Positions 15,885 through 23,845 of a stretch of DNA of 36,542 nt are shown here, in pieces. Source of the stretch: Candidatus Gastranaerophilales bacterium (lineage in GTDB: Bacteria; Cyanobacteriota; Vampirovibrionia; Gastranaerophilales; Gastranaerophilaceae). The notes under the pieces were generated by a model, which saw nothing but the letters and a program-made list of their open reading frames with translations, made no database searches and was not told where the DNA came from. The position numbers and the translations under genes were made by a program. Position 1 is the stretch's first letter. Every line of letters starts with the position of its first letter. Location: positions 1-36,542 of the forward strand of contig CALURG010000036.1 of assembly GCA_944323115.1 (NCBI GenBank), in the 5' to 3' direction.

Positions 15885-18278
15885 TTATAGCGTTATATCG
15901 CCTTTCTTTTCCAATGTATCCTTTACGCTTTGAATAAATTTCTTTGAGTCATCATCCGCACTTGCCCAGTTGACGGAACATATTGCTCTTTGCACCCATA
16001 CAAGCTGTTGGAAAAATTTATTTTGTGAATTGCTTGCAGCCAATTTTGAATCAATATACACTTTTTGAGCATCAATCAACTGAGCAACAGGAGCATCGCC
16101 TTTTAAGTATAGTTTTTTGACTTCTTTGTAGTTTTCTTCAGAAGTATACATTGCTTTGTAATTTTTTTCGATGCTGAAATATGAAGCAATCGCTCTGTTT
16201 ATTATATCTCGAACCTGCAATTCAATTTCAGTTCTTGCTTCATCTTCATATCGTTGAAGTTCTTTTTTCTCTGCATCTATTCTCATGATTTCAGCAATTT
16301 TTGTACCGCCTTCAAAAGGTTTCCATTGAGCCCATATACCTAGCTGACCGTTTGTCGCATTGGCATTCGGGATAACAACGGGAGGAAATCCGCCGGGCAG
16401 AGAAACTGCCATAGGTCTTGTAAATTCTCTATTCATTAAAGAAGTATATGTATACGTCAATTTTGCATCCGGCAAAATGAATTTTTGATAATACATATTT
16501 CTTTCATAATCTTTCATTTTGATTGCGGCCTTGAGTTTGGAAAGTTCAGGTGCAACTTCAAATGCTCTGGCTACAAGCATTTCCGTAAATTTTTCAAGGG
16601 CTTGAGGTGTTGAAACATAATCAATTATATTTATATCTTTTGTATAAAACGCAGGATCCATAGCGGTCAAAGGTGCAAGTTCAAAATCTTCTCTTTGATC
16701 CTGATACAAAAGTTTATTTACAGCTATTTTCAAATTTTTATACTCTGCCGTCATATCAAGAAGCTTTTGTTCTGCAATATTAAGCTGAGACGCCCATCTC
16801 ATTACTTCTTCTTGACCGCATTTACCCATCTGCTGTCTTACTCTTGCCATTGCAAGTATTTCTCTTGTCTCTCCGACATATTCTTTTTGAACAGCTATTG
16901 CGTTTCTTAGCATCAAAACATCAATATATGTAGTTGCAATATCTATCCCCATATTTTGCTGCATAAGGAATTCTTCATACTTTTGAAAATCCATCTGCTT
17001 TTTCTTTATCAAAATATTGGTAACAAGAGCCGGAGAGTAAATCATTTGTTCAAGTCCGAGCTGTAAAACACCTGTTTTTTCAGGATATAAAAGCCTTGCA
17101 CTATCAGCGTACTCACTGTTGTATTGCTGATATCCGAGAGTTACACCAAAAGTTGGCAAATATCTCAATGCCGCACTTACGGCAGAACGTTTTGCCGCTT
17201 TTACAAGCCAGCCTTTTCTTTGTATATCAAGGTTTTGTTTTTCAAGCAGACTGAACACCGTTGACAAATCATAAGTCTTTATTTTTTTATTTGATATAAC
17301 TTCCGCATTATTTAATATTCTCAAGTGCGGCTGATAACCAATCAACTCTGCTGTGTCTGCGTTCATATAAAAAATTTCGTCTTCATAAAACAACACTTTT
17401 TCCGATTTTTTCACATGACCCTTCAATGCACCCTGAATATTAAAAGATGTTGCCTCTGCTACTTTTCTGTCCAAGTCATATGCACCGGATCCGAGCAGCA
17501 CACCGATTTGAACATCTTCTTTTCCCAGTGTTGAAAATGTTGGTATTTTTAGTTCATTCAGATGCCCTATCAAGTGAGTTCTTTCATCCAGTGACAAATT
17601 AAACAATGGCGTCAAAACAACAGCATCAACATCTTTTGGGATATTTTCAAATGTTTTGTCGATATCTTTTGTTGCAGGAACAATTACATAATCAATCCCT
17701 TTCAACTTGGGCTCCAAAAAAGAGTGCCAGTCGTTTCTGGTTTTGTAATAATTTTCGTTCATTAAAATTGCTATTTTATGAAAATTTACAAGCTTTTGAA
17801 AAGCGTAAACTCCTTTTACCGACTGTTGTACGGGGTTAAAAAAGCCGTCCCCGAAATCTCTCAATCCGTATTGGTCGATAGTTATAACAAACTTTTTCTT
17901 CTCATTAAGGCTGTTATAATACATTGAACTCAAATATCCGAGTGAAACAACCATTGTTGCTTTTGAATTTATTGCATCATCGCTTGCTTTTTTTACTCCG
18001 TCTTTCTTCCAATTCCCGACAAACACAAGTTCGGAAGGGAATTCAGCCTTAAAATCAGGTGCTGTAGATCTTGTTATAGTAGATTTAAATTGTTGTAAAA
18101 TCTTATCATTTTTGTCTGACGGTCCGTCAAAAACAAAAGCATATTTTATGGAACGTGCATTTTTTGCGTACACAATAGGTTTTTGAGGTTTCATTCCTGA
18201 TTCTTGTACGGCAAAAACCTCTGCTACATTTGCAAAAAACAAACATAGGACCAAAACACACCCAAGATATTTATTCAT
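15885..18278 (-). CDS. Fusion of ABC-type periplasmic binding domain and TolC-family outer-membrane channel
   Basis: This encodes 797 residues from the ATG at 18278, chosen over an upstream TTG because AGGGAG lies 8 bases before it. A signal peptide (MNKYLGCVLVLCLFFANVAEVFA) leads into residues 45-330, which resemble the ABC_sub_bind family of type I periplasmic binding folds: YAFVFDGPSD, ATMVVSLGYLSS, a KGVYAFQKLVNFHKIAILMNE core, DAVVLTPLFNL and KIPTFSTLGKEDVQIGVLLG. Residues 365-790 are TolC-like: two halves of long helical coiled coil with beta segments (FGVTLGYQQY, TYTYTSLMNREF, LGIWAQWKPFEGGTKIAEI) and the typical LYLKGDAPVAQLIDAQKVYIDSKLA repeat ending. It would be a periplasm-exposed outer-membrane factor with a built-in sensing or docking domain. 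No inner-membrane ABC partner adjoins. Confidence 0.8.
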   Translation of the reverse strand: MNKYLGCVLVLCLFFANVAEVFAVQESGMKPQKPIVYAKNARSIKYAFVFDGPSDKNDKILQQFKSTITRSTAPDFKAEFPSELVFVGNWKKDGVKKASDDAINSKATMVVSLGYLSSMYYNSLNEKKKFVITIDQYGLRDFGDGFFNPVQQSVKGVYAFQKLVNFHKIAILMNENYYKTRNDWHSFLEPKLKGIDYVIVPATKDIDKTFENIPKDVDAVVLTPLFNLSLDERTHLIGHLNELKIPTFSTLGKEDVQIGVLLGSGAYDLDRKVAEATSFNIQGALKGHVKKSEKVLFYEDEIFYMNADTAELIGYQPHLRILNNAEVISNKKIKTYDLSTVFSLLEKQNLDIQRKGWLVKAAKRSAVSAALRYLPTFGVTLGYQQYNSEYADSARLLYPEKTGVLQLGLEQMIYSPALVTNILIKKKQMDFQKYEEFLMQQNMGIDIATTYIDVLMLRNAIAVQKEYVGETREILAMARVRQQMGKCGQEEVMRWASQLNIAEQKLLDMTAEYKNLKIAVNKLLYQDQREDFELAPLTAMDPAFYTKDINIIDYVSTPQALEKFTEMLVARAFEVAPELSKLKAAIKMKDYERNMYYQKFILPDAKLTYTYTSLMNREFTRPMAVSLPGGFPPVVIPNANATNGQLGIWAQWKPFEGGTKIAEIMRIDAEKKELQRYEDEARTEIELQVRDIINRAIASYFSIEKNYKAMYTSEENYKEVKKLYLKGDAPVAQLIDAQKVYIDSKLAASNSQNKFFQQLVWVQRAICSVNWASADDDSKKFIQSVKDTLEKKGDITL

Positions 18279-18354
18279 AAAAAATCTCCCTAATAACAAA
18301 ATTTCCAGACCATTAGTTTATCTATTAAGATAATTTTATTCTAAATTCTTAAAA

Positions 18355-18382
18355 AAGTTAAAGTATTATATGTTTTTAACTT
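18355..18382 (-). terminator. Weak terminator after the thioesterase gene
   Basis: An 8-bp A/T-rich inverted repeat (AAGTTAAA / TTTAACTT, loop 12) is followed by a T run on the minus strand, 26 bases past the thioesterase stop. The stem is weak (one G-C pair), so termination may be partial. Confidence 0.35.
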
Positions 18383-18408
18383 AATATAACTTTATAAATA
18401 AAAACGCA

Positions 18409-19143
18409 TTAAAACCATACTATTTTTAAAGAAGCGAGTTCCTCATTATCGGATTTTCTTTTTATTGAATGAAGTGTAATAAGTTCATCATTTTGAATCA
18501 TCGCTGCTTCTGATACAACAGTACCACCCAGACCTATTTCCTTTCTGAATTTTATATCTATTTTTTTTGGAGCATGCTCCAGTCTGAACTCAAAAGGAAG
18601 ACTTTCCAACGCCCATACAACATAATCGCTGTTGTTTGCATGATGATTTACATCAATATCATCAAATCTGACTTCAAACTCTTTGAGAAAATCAACAGAA
18701 GTGATATCTTCTATCTTTTCATATTCCAAATCAGTTTCTTTTTTTTCAAAATGCGGCATGTAATCGGCAAGAATTTTTTGAACGGGCAATATTCTTCTTG
18801 AATCCATTTCAATTAAAGCCCATGTTGAACACACTTTGCCTAACAGCACATTGTTTGATGAATACAGTTCAAAATCACGATAAGCGTACAATTTTGAAGT
18901 ACCTCTGGGTTCTGTTTTCAAAATCAAAGAAGAAAGATTGTTCAACTCTTTGTAAAGTTCGACATGATATTTTAAAACCACCCAAGCATAGTTGTTCGGA
19001 AACACAAAAGAAGGCCCGAATCCCAATGACTCTGCACTTAAAGTAGCGGCATCCTGTAGCAAGTTTAAAAGAGCAGATTCTTTTAAATTTCCTTTTACAT
19101 TTTGCTCATAATACTTAACTTCATACTCCTTAGCATACATCAT
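18409..19143 (-). CDS. Acyl-ACP thioesterase
   Basis: Hydrolyses acyl-ACP to free fatty acid. The 244 residues fit the bacterial acyl-ACP thioesterase family (double hotdog fold). The first hotdog spans about residues 1-125 (EVKYYEQNVKGNLKESALLNLLQDAATLSAE, YAWVVLKYHVELY). The second spans about 150-244 and has the conserved VRFDDIDVNHHANNSDYVVWALE segment carrying the catalytic Asn/His region. The start is one of two adjacent ATGs, with AAGG about 8 bases upstream. It is the last gene of the marR-emrA-emrB operon, only 18 bases after emrB. This is an informative pairing, because it places release of free fatty acid next to a drug/fatty-acid-type efflux pump under a MarR regulator. Confidence 0.87.
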   Translation of the reverse strand: MMYAKEYEVKYYEQNVKGNLKESALLNLLQDAATLSAESLGFGPSFVFPNNYAWVVLKYHVELYKELNNLSSLILKTEPRGTSKLYAYRDFELYSSNNVLLGKVCSTWALIEMDSRRILPVQKILADYMPHFEKKETDLEYEKIEDITSVDFLKEFEVRFDDIDVNHHANNSDYVVWALESLPFEFRLEHAPKKIDIKFRKEIGLGGTVVSEAAMIQNDELITLHSIKRKSDNEELASLKIVWF

Positions 19144-19161
19144 AACAAAGACCTTTCGTAT

Positions 19162-20766
19162 TTAACTTCTTGCCGGAAGAGGCTCCTCTATTTTTGGAGG
19201 TTTTGATTTTTTATATTTTACCTTTTTAAACAAAAATATCAAAGGTATTAAGACAACAAGAAGCAATGCAAAAATTTTAAAACAATCCATATAAGCCATA
19301 AGCGTAGATTGCTGTACAAGCTGTTTGTATGCCATGACATTAGCTTTTGTAGAAGACAATGCCTGACCCGACATCATTGCTATACCGGATTGAAGTGCAT
19401 TTATTTTTTCCGTAAAACCGGGATGAGAATACGTTAAATTTCTTATCAAATGAGTCTGATGCACCTGACTCATGCGAGAGACCATAGTATTTACGGCAGA
19501 AGTACCTATTGCACCTCCCACACTTTTTGCCAGGTTAAAAACTCCTGTCGCATTGGTCATCTGATTGTTCTTCAAAGTAACAAAAGCAACAGTCATCAAA
19601 GGAATCATTACAATAGAAAAAGCAGCACCGCAAATAACGTTGGGAACAATTATATTTGACATGGAAATTTGTAGATTTAAAGTCCCGAACATAACATTCG
19701 AAATCGCAAGAATAAACAGACCCGCAGCTATAACCCACCTTTGATCAACTCTGTTAGCAAGTATTGCACAAGTAATCAAGCCTATCAAAGAGCCAAAGCC
19801 TCTGGGGCTTATTGCAAGTCCGCTCAACGTAGCTGTATAACCCATAAGCTGCTGCAAAAACAAAGGCAGTATTGCCAAAGTAGAATACAAAACAGCACCT
19901 ATTACAAAATGTAAAACAGTACCAATTGCAAAGTTTTTATCTTTAAAAACTTTTAAATCAACAATGGGTTCTTTTGTCATTAATTCTCTTACAATGAAAG
20001 CTATAAAAGTCACCCCGACAAGCGTTGCAGACCATCTTACCCATCTTGCCCCGAACCAATCACATTTTTGCCCGTTGTCCAGGATAACCTGCAAAACAAA
20101 CAGCCATATAATAAGGAATATAAATCCCCAGTAATCTACTGTTTTTACTTTTCCCTTTCTTGCATACGGCGGATCTTCTATAAACTTTTTAATTAACCAC
20201 AAAGAAATAATTCCAAAAGGTATATTTATAAGAAAAATCCAATGCCATGAATATGTATCGGTAATCCAGCCGCCGAGAGTAGGTCCGATAATCGGTGCAA
20301 AAATAACGCCAAAGCCAAACACAGACATCGCAACGCCTCTGTCTTCAGGCTTAAACTCTTCCATCATTACAGCTTGAGCAATAGGCATAATTGCCCCGCC
20401 GCCAATACCTTGTATTACACGGGCAATAATAAGCATTGTCATACTGGTTGCCATGCCGCACATTGCGGATGCAACAGTAAACATAAGTGTTGCAAGAAGC
20501 AAAAAGTTTTTTCTGCCCATCAAGGTAGAAAACCATGCTGTTGACGGAATGATTACTCCGTTTGCAACAAGATAGCTCGTCAAAACCCAAGTAGATTCAT
20601 CTCTTGTTGCAGAAAAAGAACCCGCAATATGAGGCAGTGCAACGTTAGCAATAGATGAATCCAATACAACCATAAAGATTGTAAGCATAACAGCACCGGC
20701 ACTAAGCCACGGATTTTTTCCGGATGTGGCATCCTCTATATTTGTTATTGCTGTTTCATCGCTCAT
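19162..20766 (-). CDS. emrB: EmrB/QacA-type (DHA2) major facilitator efflux transporter
   Basis: A proton-driven inner-membrane exporter of the 14-helix DHA2 family, working with the EmrA-like adaptor and an outer-membrane channel. The 534 residues show the family motifs: VVLDSSIANVALPHIAGSF in helix 1, WVLTSYLVANGVIIP in helix 2, the motif A-like loop GRKNFLL, and motif C around GVIFAPIIGPTLGGWITD, followed by WHWIFLINIPFGI. There is a short cytoplasmic Lys/Pro-rich tail. It starts 3 bases after emrA without a good ribosome site of its own, suggesting translational coupling. The substrate is unknown. The gene named emrB in E. coli exports hydrophobic drugs, while relatives such as FarB export fatty acids, which would fit the adjacent thioesterase. 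Confidence 0.92.
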   Translation of the reverse strand: MSDETAITNIEDATSGKNPWLSAGAVMLTIFMVVLDSSIANVALPHIAGSFSATRDESTWVLTSYLVANGVIIPSTAWFSTLMGRKNFLLLATLMFTVASAMCGMATSMTMLIIARVIQGIGGGAIMPIAQAVMMEEFKPEDRGVAMSVFGFGVIFAPIIGPTLGGWITDTYSWHWIFLINIPFGIISLWLIKKFIEDPPYARKGKVKTVDYWGFIFLIIWLFVLQVILDNGQKCDWFGARWVRWSATLVGVTFIAFIVRELMTKEPIVDLKVFKDKNFAIGTVLHFVIGAVLYSTLAILPLFLQQLMGYTATLSGLAISPRGFGSLIGLITCAILANRVDQRWVIAAGLFILAISNVMFGTLNLQISMSNIIVPNVICGAAFSIVMIPLMTVAFVTLKNNQMTNATGVFNLAKSVGGAIGTSAVNTMVSRMSQVHQTHLIRNLTYSHPGFTEKINALQSGIAMMSGQALSSTKANVMAYKQLVQQSTLMAYMDCFKIFALLLVVLIPLIFLFKKVKYKKSKPPKIEEPLPARS

Positions 20767-20769
20767 TTG

Positions 20770-21813
20770 TTATTTATTGCTCTGTTTTTTGTCTTTAACA
20801 TATACTTTCGGAACAACACTCATTCCGGGTTCAATGCTGTACTGAGGGTCAATTTTTGATGTAAATACAATTTTTACCGGAACTCTTTGTACAACCTTTA
20901 CATAGCTGCCGACAGCATTTTCGGGAGGAAACATACTGGCTTTTGCACCAGTGCTTGATTGAATTGAATCCACAACGCCCATAAGCTTCAAATGAGGATA
21001 TGCATCAACTTTTATCTTAACTTTTTGTCCGACTCTGATTTTATTCAGCTGTGTTTCTTTGAAATTGGCAACAACCCATCTTTTGTCCGGAACAATAGAA
21101 AATAACGGAGCACCCGCATTTATATATGCACCTTCTTCTGCGGAACGGTTCGTAATCTTGCCGTCTTCTGAAGCAAAAATCTTTGTATAAGAAAGTTCAA
21201 GTTTTGCCTGGTTCATAAGAGCTTCAAGTCTTTTCAATTCGGCATCGGCAACTTTGTTTTTTTCTTTTGAAAAAACAGCCTGTTGTGCTGTGGCATAATT
21301 TGCTTTTGCAAGGTCATATTTTGATTTTGCTCTATCATATTCCTGTTGGGAAACAGCGCCTTTTTCATACAAGCCTTTGTATCTGTGATAGTCCTGTTCT
21401 GCAACCGCCATATCTGTTTCTGCGGCATTTTTGTCGACTACTGCGGATTTTTGTTTGTAAAGAGCCATTTCATAAGCGGCTTTTGCCTGTTCATAACGAA
21501 CTTTGTAGTCTCTGTCATCTATAGTTAAAAGAAGTTTGCCTTTTTTTACGTGGTCATTATCATCCACATACAATTTTTCAATTATACCGGTAACTTTAGG
21601 GCTGACTCTGATAATATGTCCTTCAACAAAAGCATCATCGGTTGTTTCAAATGTTGAAAAATACATCCAGCCTATCAAGCATACTGCCAAAATTACTAAA
21701 CTTGGTATCAAAAATCTCTTTTTTACTACTTTTTTTGTTTTCTTTTTTCTGGTTGTAGTCTTTTCTGACTTTTCTGCCAAAATTTCTTCATTTTGATTGT
21801 TATTTTCTTCCAT
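20770..21813 (-). CDS. emrA: EmrA/HlyD-type membrane fusion protein
   Basis: The periplasmic adaptor linking the EmrB-like pump to an outer-membrane channel. I set the start at the ATG at 21813 (347 residues), with TGAGG 7 bases upstream, rather than an upstream TTG. A basic cytoplasmic segment (TTRKKKTKKVVKKR) precedes one membrane helix at about 30-48 (LIPSLVILAVCLIGWMYF). Then follow the first half of a lipoyl domain (TTDDAFVEGHIIRVSPKVTG), a long coiled-coil hairpin (about 95-180), the second lipoyl half (IFASEDGKITNRSAEEGAYI) and a beta-barrel (VVANFKETQLNKIRVGQKV). The family hallmark P.NA.G.[YF].[KR]V.QR[VI]P appears as PPENAVGSYVKVVQRVP. It lies 12 bases after marR. Confidence 0.93.
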   Translation of the reverse strand: MEENNNQNEEILAEKSEKTTTRKKKTKKVVKKRFLIPSLVILAVCLIGWMYFSTFETTDDAFVEGHIIRVSPKVTGIIEKLYVDDNDHVKKGKLLLTIDDRDYKVRYEQAKAAYEMALYKQKSAVVDKNAAETDMAVAEQDYHRYKGLYEKGAVSQQEYDRAKSKYDLAKANYATAQQAVFSKEKNKVADAELKRLEALMNQAKLELSYTKIFASEDGKITNRSAEEGAYINAGAPLFSIVPDKRWVVANFKETQLNKIRVGQKVKIKVDAYPHLKLMGVVDSIQSSTGAKASMFPPENAVGSYVKVVQRVPVKIVFTSKIDPQYSIEPGMSVVPKVYVKDKKQSNK

Positions 21814-21825
21814 TTTATACCTCAA

Positions 21826-22287
21826 TTACACATTTAAGTTGTATTCTTCTTCTATATTATTTCTTACCTGCCTCAACAGTCTGACAAGTGTAAGAATTTC
21901 TTCATCGCTCATACCTTTGTATTGAGCAGCACTCATTCTTTCTTTTAAAGGTTTTACAAATTCAACTTTTTCTTTTCCTTTGTCAGTTAAAAAAACTTTC
22001 AAAATCCTTCTGTTATTTTCGTCTTTTTCTCTTGTAATGTAGCCGTTTGATTCCAAAATATCAATCATTCTTGTGATATTCGGACGATCTTTGCCAAGTA
22101 TATTAGCTATCTGGGTTTGATACAATCCGTCAGTCAGAGACAATATGAGTAATATACTTAGTTGTTCACGGGTGATATCATCAAGTCCGTTAACTTTCAA
22201 AGTCTTTTGTCCGGCAGCACGATATGCAGAAGAGACCAATGCAATTTCTAGTCCTAAATCTATATCAATATTATTTATTTTTTTCAA
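21826..22287 (-). CDS. MarR-family transcriptional regulator
   Basis: A 153-residue winged-helix regulator and the first gene of its operon, immediately before emrA, which is the classic position for a repressor of an efflux pump. The DNA-binding region spans about residues 40-110: LSLTDGLYQTQIANILGKDRPNITRMIDILESNGYITREKDENNRRILKVFLTDKGKE, of which the recognition helix is RPNITRMIDILES and the wing is KDENNRR. The likely start is a TTG at 22287 with GAGAG about 8 bases upstream. No in-frame ATG exists until deep inside the fold. A palindromic operator candidate lies 16 bases upstream and overlaps the likely -10 element, which suggests autorepression plus control of the divergent channel gene. 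The ligand could be a fatty acid or phenolic compound. Confidence 0.9.
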   Translation of the reverse strand: MKKINNIDIDLGLEIALVSSAYRAAGQKTLKVNGLDDITREQLSILLILSLTDGLYQTQIANILGKDRPNITRMIDILESNGYITREKDENNRRILKVFLTDKGKEKVEFVKPLKERMSAAQYKGMSDEEILTLVRLLRQVRNNIEEEYNLNV

Positions 22288-22302
22288 TTTGACTCTCTCA
22301 AA

Positions 22303-22335
22303 ATGTTATCATACTAACATTTGCTATGCTAACAT
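22303..22335. promoter_or_regulatory. Candidate MarR operator between divergent efflux genes
   Basis: ATGTTA and TAACAT half-sites form an 18-bp inverted repeat with 6-base spacing (22303-22320). The second half, ATACTAACAT, recurs as ATGCTAACAT at 22326-22335, 15 bases along. A minus-strand TATGAT -10 candidate (22313-22308) lies inside the palindrome. Confidence 0.6.
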
Positions 22336-22390
22336 ACACCCGCTAAAAACACAAGAACCAAATGACATAACATTAAAACGGAAAAATAAA

Positions 22391-23809
22391 ATGCTTGAAA
22401 AAGTATCAATAAAAATTCTTTTAGCAATATTTATTATTTCAAAATTTTTTCCACAGGCTGCGTATTGCTCAAATTTAAGAGAACTAACAACAGAAAGTCT
22501 TCAACAAAAATCAGGCAAATTTGAATGCGGATGTGAATACAGAATCAACACGGTAAATATAAAATGGTGGGACAATTTTTCTGACCCTTATTTAAAAAAT
22601 TATATAATACTTGCTCTTTCGAAAAATCATGATGTTAAGAAAAATGCCCTTAAAACAGAAGAATACAGACAAAAAATAAAAACATCTTTTTCAAAAGAAC
22701 TGCCTTCCCTAAACATTTCACCAACCTTTGCAAGAATAAAAACCGCCAACAACCAAATAGGAGATATACAATTTGCACAGACAAGGACAAATATGTATGC
22801 AATACCTCTTGTTGCACAGTATGAGTTAGACTTATTCTTAAAAAATCATGACAAAACAAAAGCTGCAAAAATAGAAAAAGATATTTCAGAATATGAAGAA
22901 AAAGCGGCAAATATTGTTATGGCTTCAGATGTTGCAGAGGTTTATATAAACATAATAAAACTGGATAAAATAATACAAACAAAAACAAAAATTGAAAAAA
23001 TAAGAAAAACAATCTACGAACTCACAAAAGAGAGAAACAAATCCGGACTTGCCTCTGTTTATGATGTTACATACACAGACAGACTGCACACACAAGCACA
23101 AATTGAACTCAACGATTTGATGAAACAAAGAAAATTATATCTTCATCAACTTGCCGTATTTATTGACGAACCGCCAATGAATGCCTGCAATCTTAAAAGA
23201 GGAAATTTTGATGACTTGGAATACACAAACAAAATTCCTGAATACATTTCATCAGAAACCGTAGAAATGCGTCCCGACATAATGAAAGCTGAAGCACAAT
23301 TAAAAAAAGCAAAAATAGATATAAGAATAGCCAAAAAAGAATTTTTACCGACTATTCCCGTCATTGGCATAGCCGGTTATAATTCTCTTTTGATTGAGCG
23401 ATTGTTTAACTGGAACAACATAATGGGGCTTGTAGGAGTTGCAGCATTCGAGAAAATATATACAGGCGGCCGGTTGATGGCAAATCTCAGAACAAAAAAA
23501 ATACAGTTTGAACAGCTGCTTGAAAATTACAAACAGTCCGATTTAAATGCACTTCAAGAAATAAATGACAGTTTGTGCATGATAAAATTTGACACCCAAA
23601 AAGACCAAGCCAACTTAAAAAAAATCAATCTTGAAAAAAGCAATCTAAAACTTATAGAAGAAAGATTTAAAGCCGGCATAACTTCTTATCTTGACTATAT
23701 ACAATATCAAGAAACACTGTTGAGTCTGGAAATAGAACAGGACAACTCAAAAGCACAAAGACTTGTTGACTACATATCACTATACAAAGCAACAGGAACC
23801 AAATTATAA
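22391..23809 (+). CDS. TolC/NodT-family outer-membrane efflux channel
   Basis: An outer-membrane factor completing the tripartite EmrAB-type pump encoded divergently. I start it at the ATG at 22391 (472 residues), where an N-terminal signal sequence begins (MLEKVSIKILLAIFIISKFF, then PQAAYC). The frame is open further upstream, but that part overlaps marR and the operator. Cys26 could be a lipid-attachment site, as in NodT-type lipoproteins, though AAYC is a poor lipobox. Family features are WWDNFSDPYLKNYIILALSKNHDV, two long coiled-coil helix pairs, SETVEMRPDIMKAEAQLKKAKIDI (the RPDI motif of this family), GGRLMANL and RFKAGITSYLDYIQYQETL. There is no strong Shine-Dalgarno sequence. A strong terminator follows. 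Confidence 0.88.
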   Translation: MLEKVSIKILLAIFIISKFFPQAAYCSNLRELTTESLQQKSGKFECGCEYRINTVNIKWWDNFSDPYLKNYIILALSKNHDVKKNALKTEEYRQKIKTSFSKELPSLNISPTFARIKTANNQIGDIQFAQTRTNMYAIPLVAQYELDLFLKNHDKTKAAKIEKDISEYEEKAANIVMASDVAEVYINIIKLDKIIQTKTKIEKIRKTIYELTKERNKSGLASVYDVTYTDRLHTQAQIELNDLMKQRKLYLHQLAVFIDEPPMNACNLKRGNFDDLEYTNKIPEYISSETVEMRPDIMKAEAQLKKAKIDIRIAKKEFLPTIPVIGIAGYNSLLIERLFNWNNIMGLVGVAAFEKIYTGGRLMANLRTKKIQFEQLLENYKQSDLNALQEINDSLCMIKFDTQKDQANLKKINLEKSNLKLIEERFKAGITSYLDYIQYQETLLSLEIEQDNSKAQRLVDYISLYKATGTKL

Positions 23810-23810
23810 A

Positions 23811-23840
23811 AAACGCCCGTATTCTTAACTACGGGCGTTT
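23811..23840. terminator. Bidirectional rho-independent terminator
   Basis: A perfect 11-bp stem (AAACGCCCGTA / TACGGGCGTTT) with an 8-base loop is flanked by A and T tracts on both sides. It separates two convergent units, the outer-membrane channel (stop 23809) and the hydrogenase operon (stop 23846). Confidence 0.9.
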
Positions 23841-23845
23841 CTGTT

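Noticed and set aside
18279..18299. TTG start adding seven residues to the binding-domain/TolC fusion
   Set aside because: The added codons include the ribosome site itself, and the ATG at 18278 gives a proper signal peptide.
22145..22390. Upstream extension of the outer-membrane channel frame
   Set aside because: It overlaps marR and the operator. A signal peptide begins exactly at the ATG at 22391.
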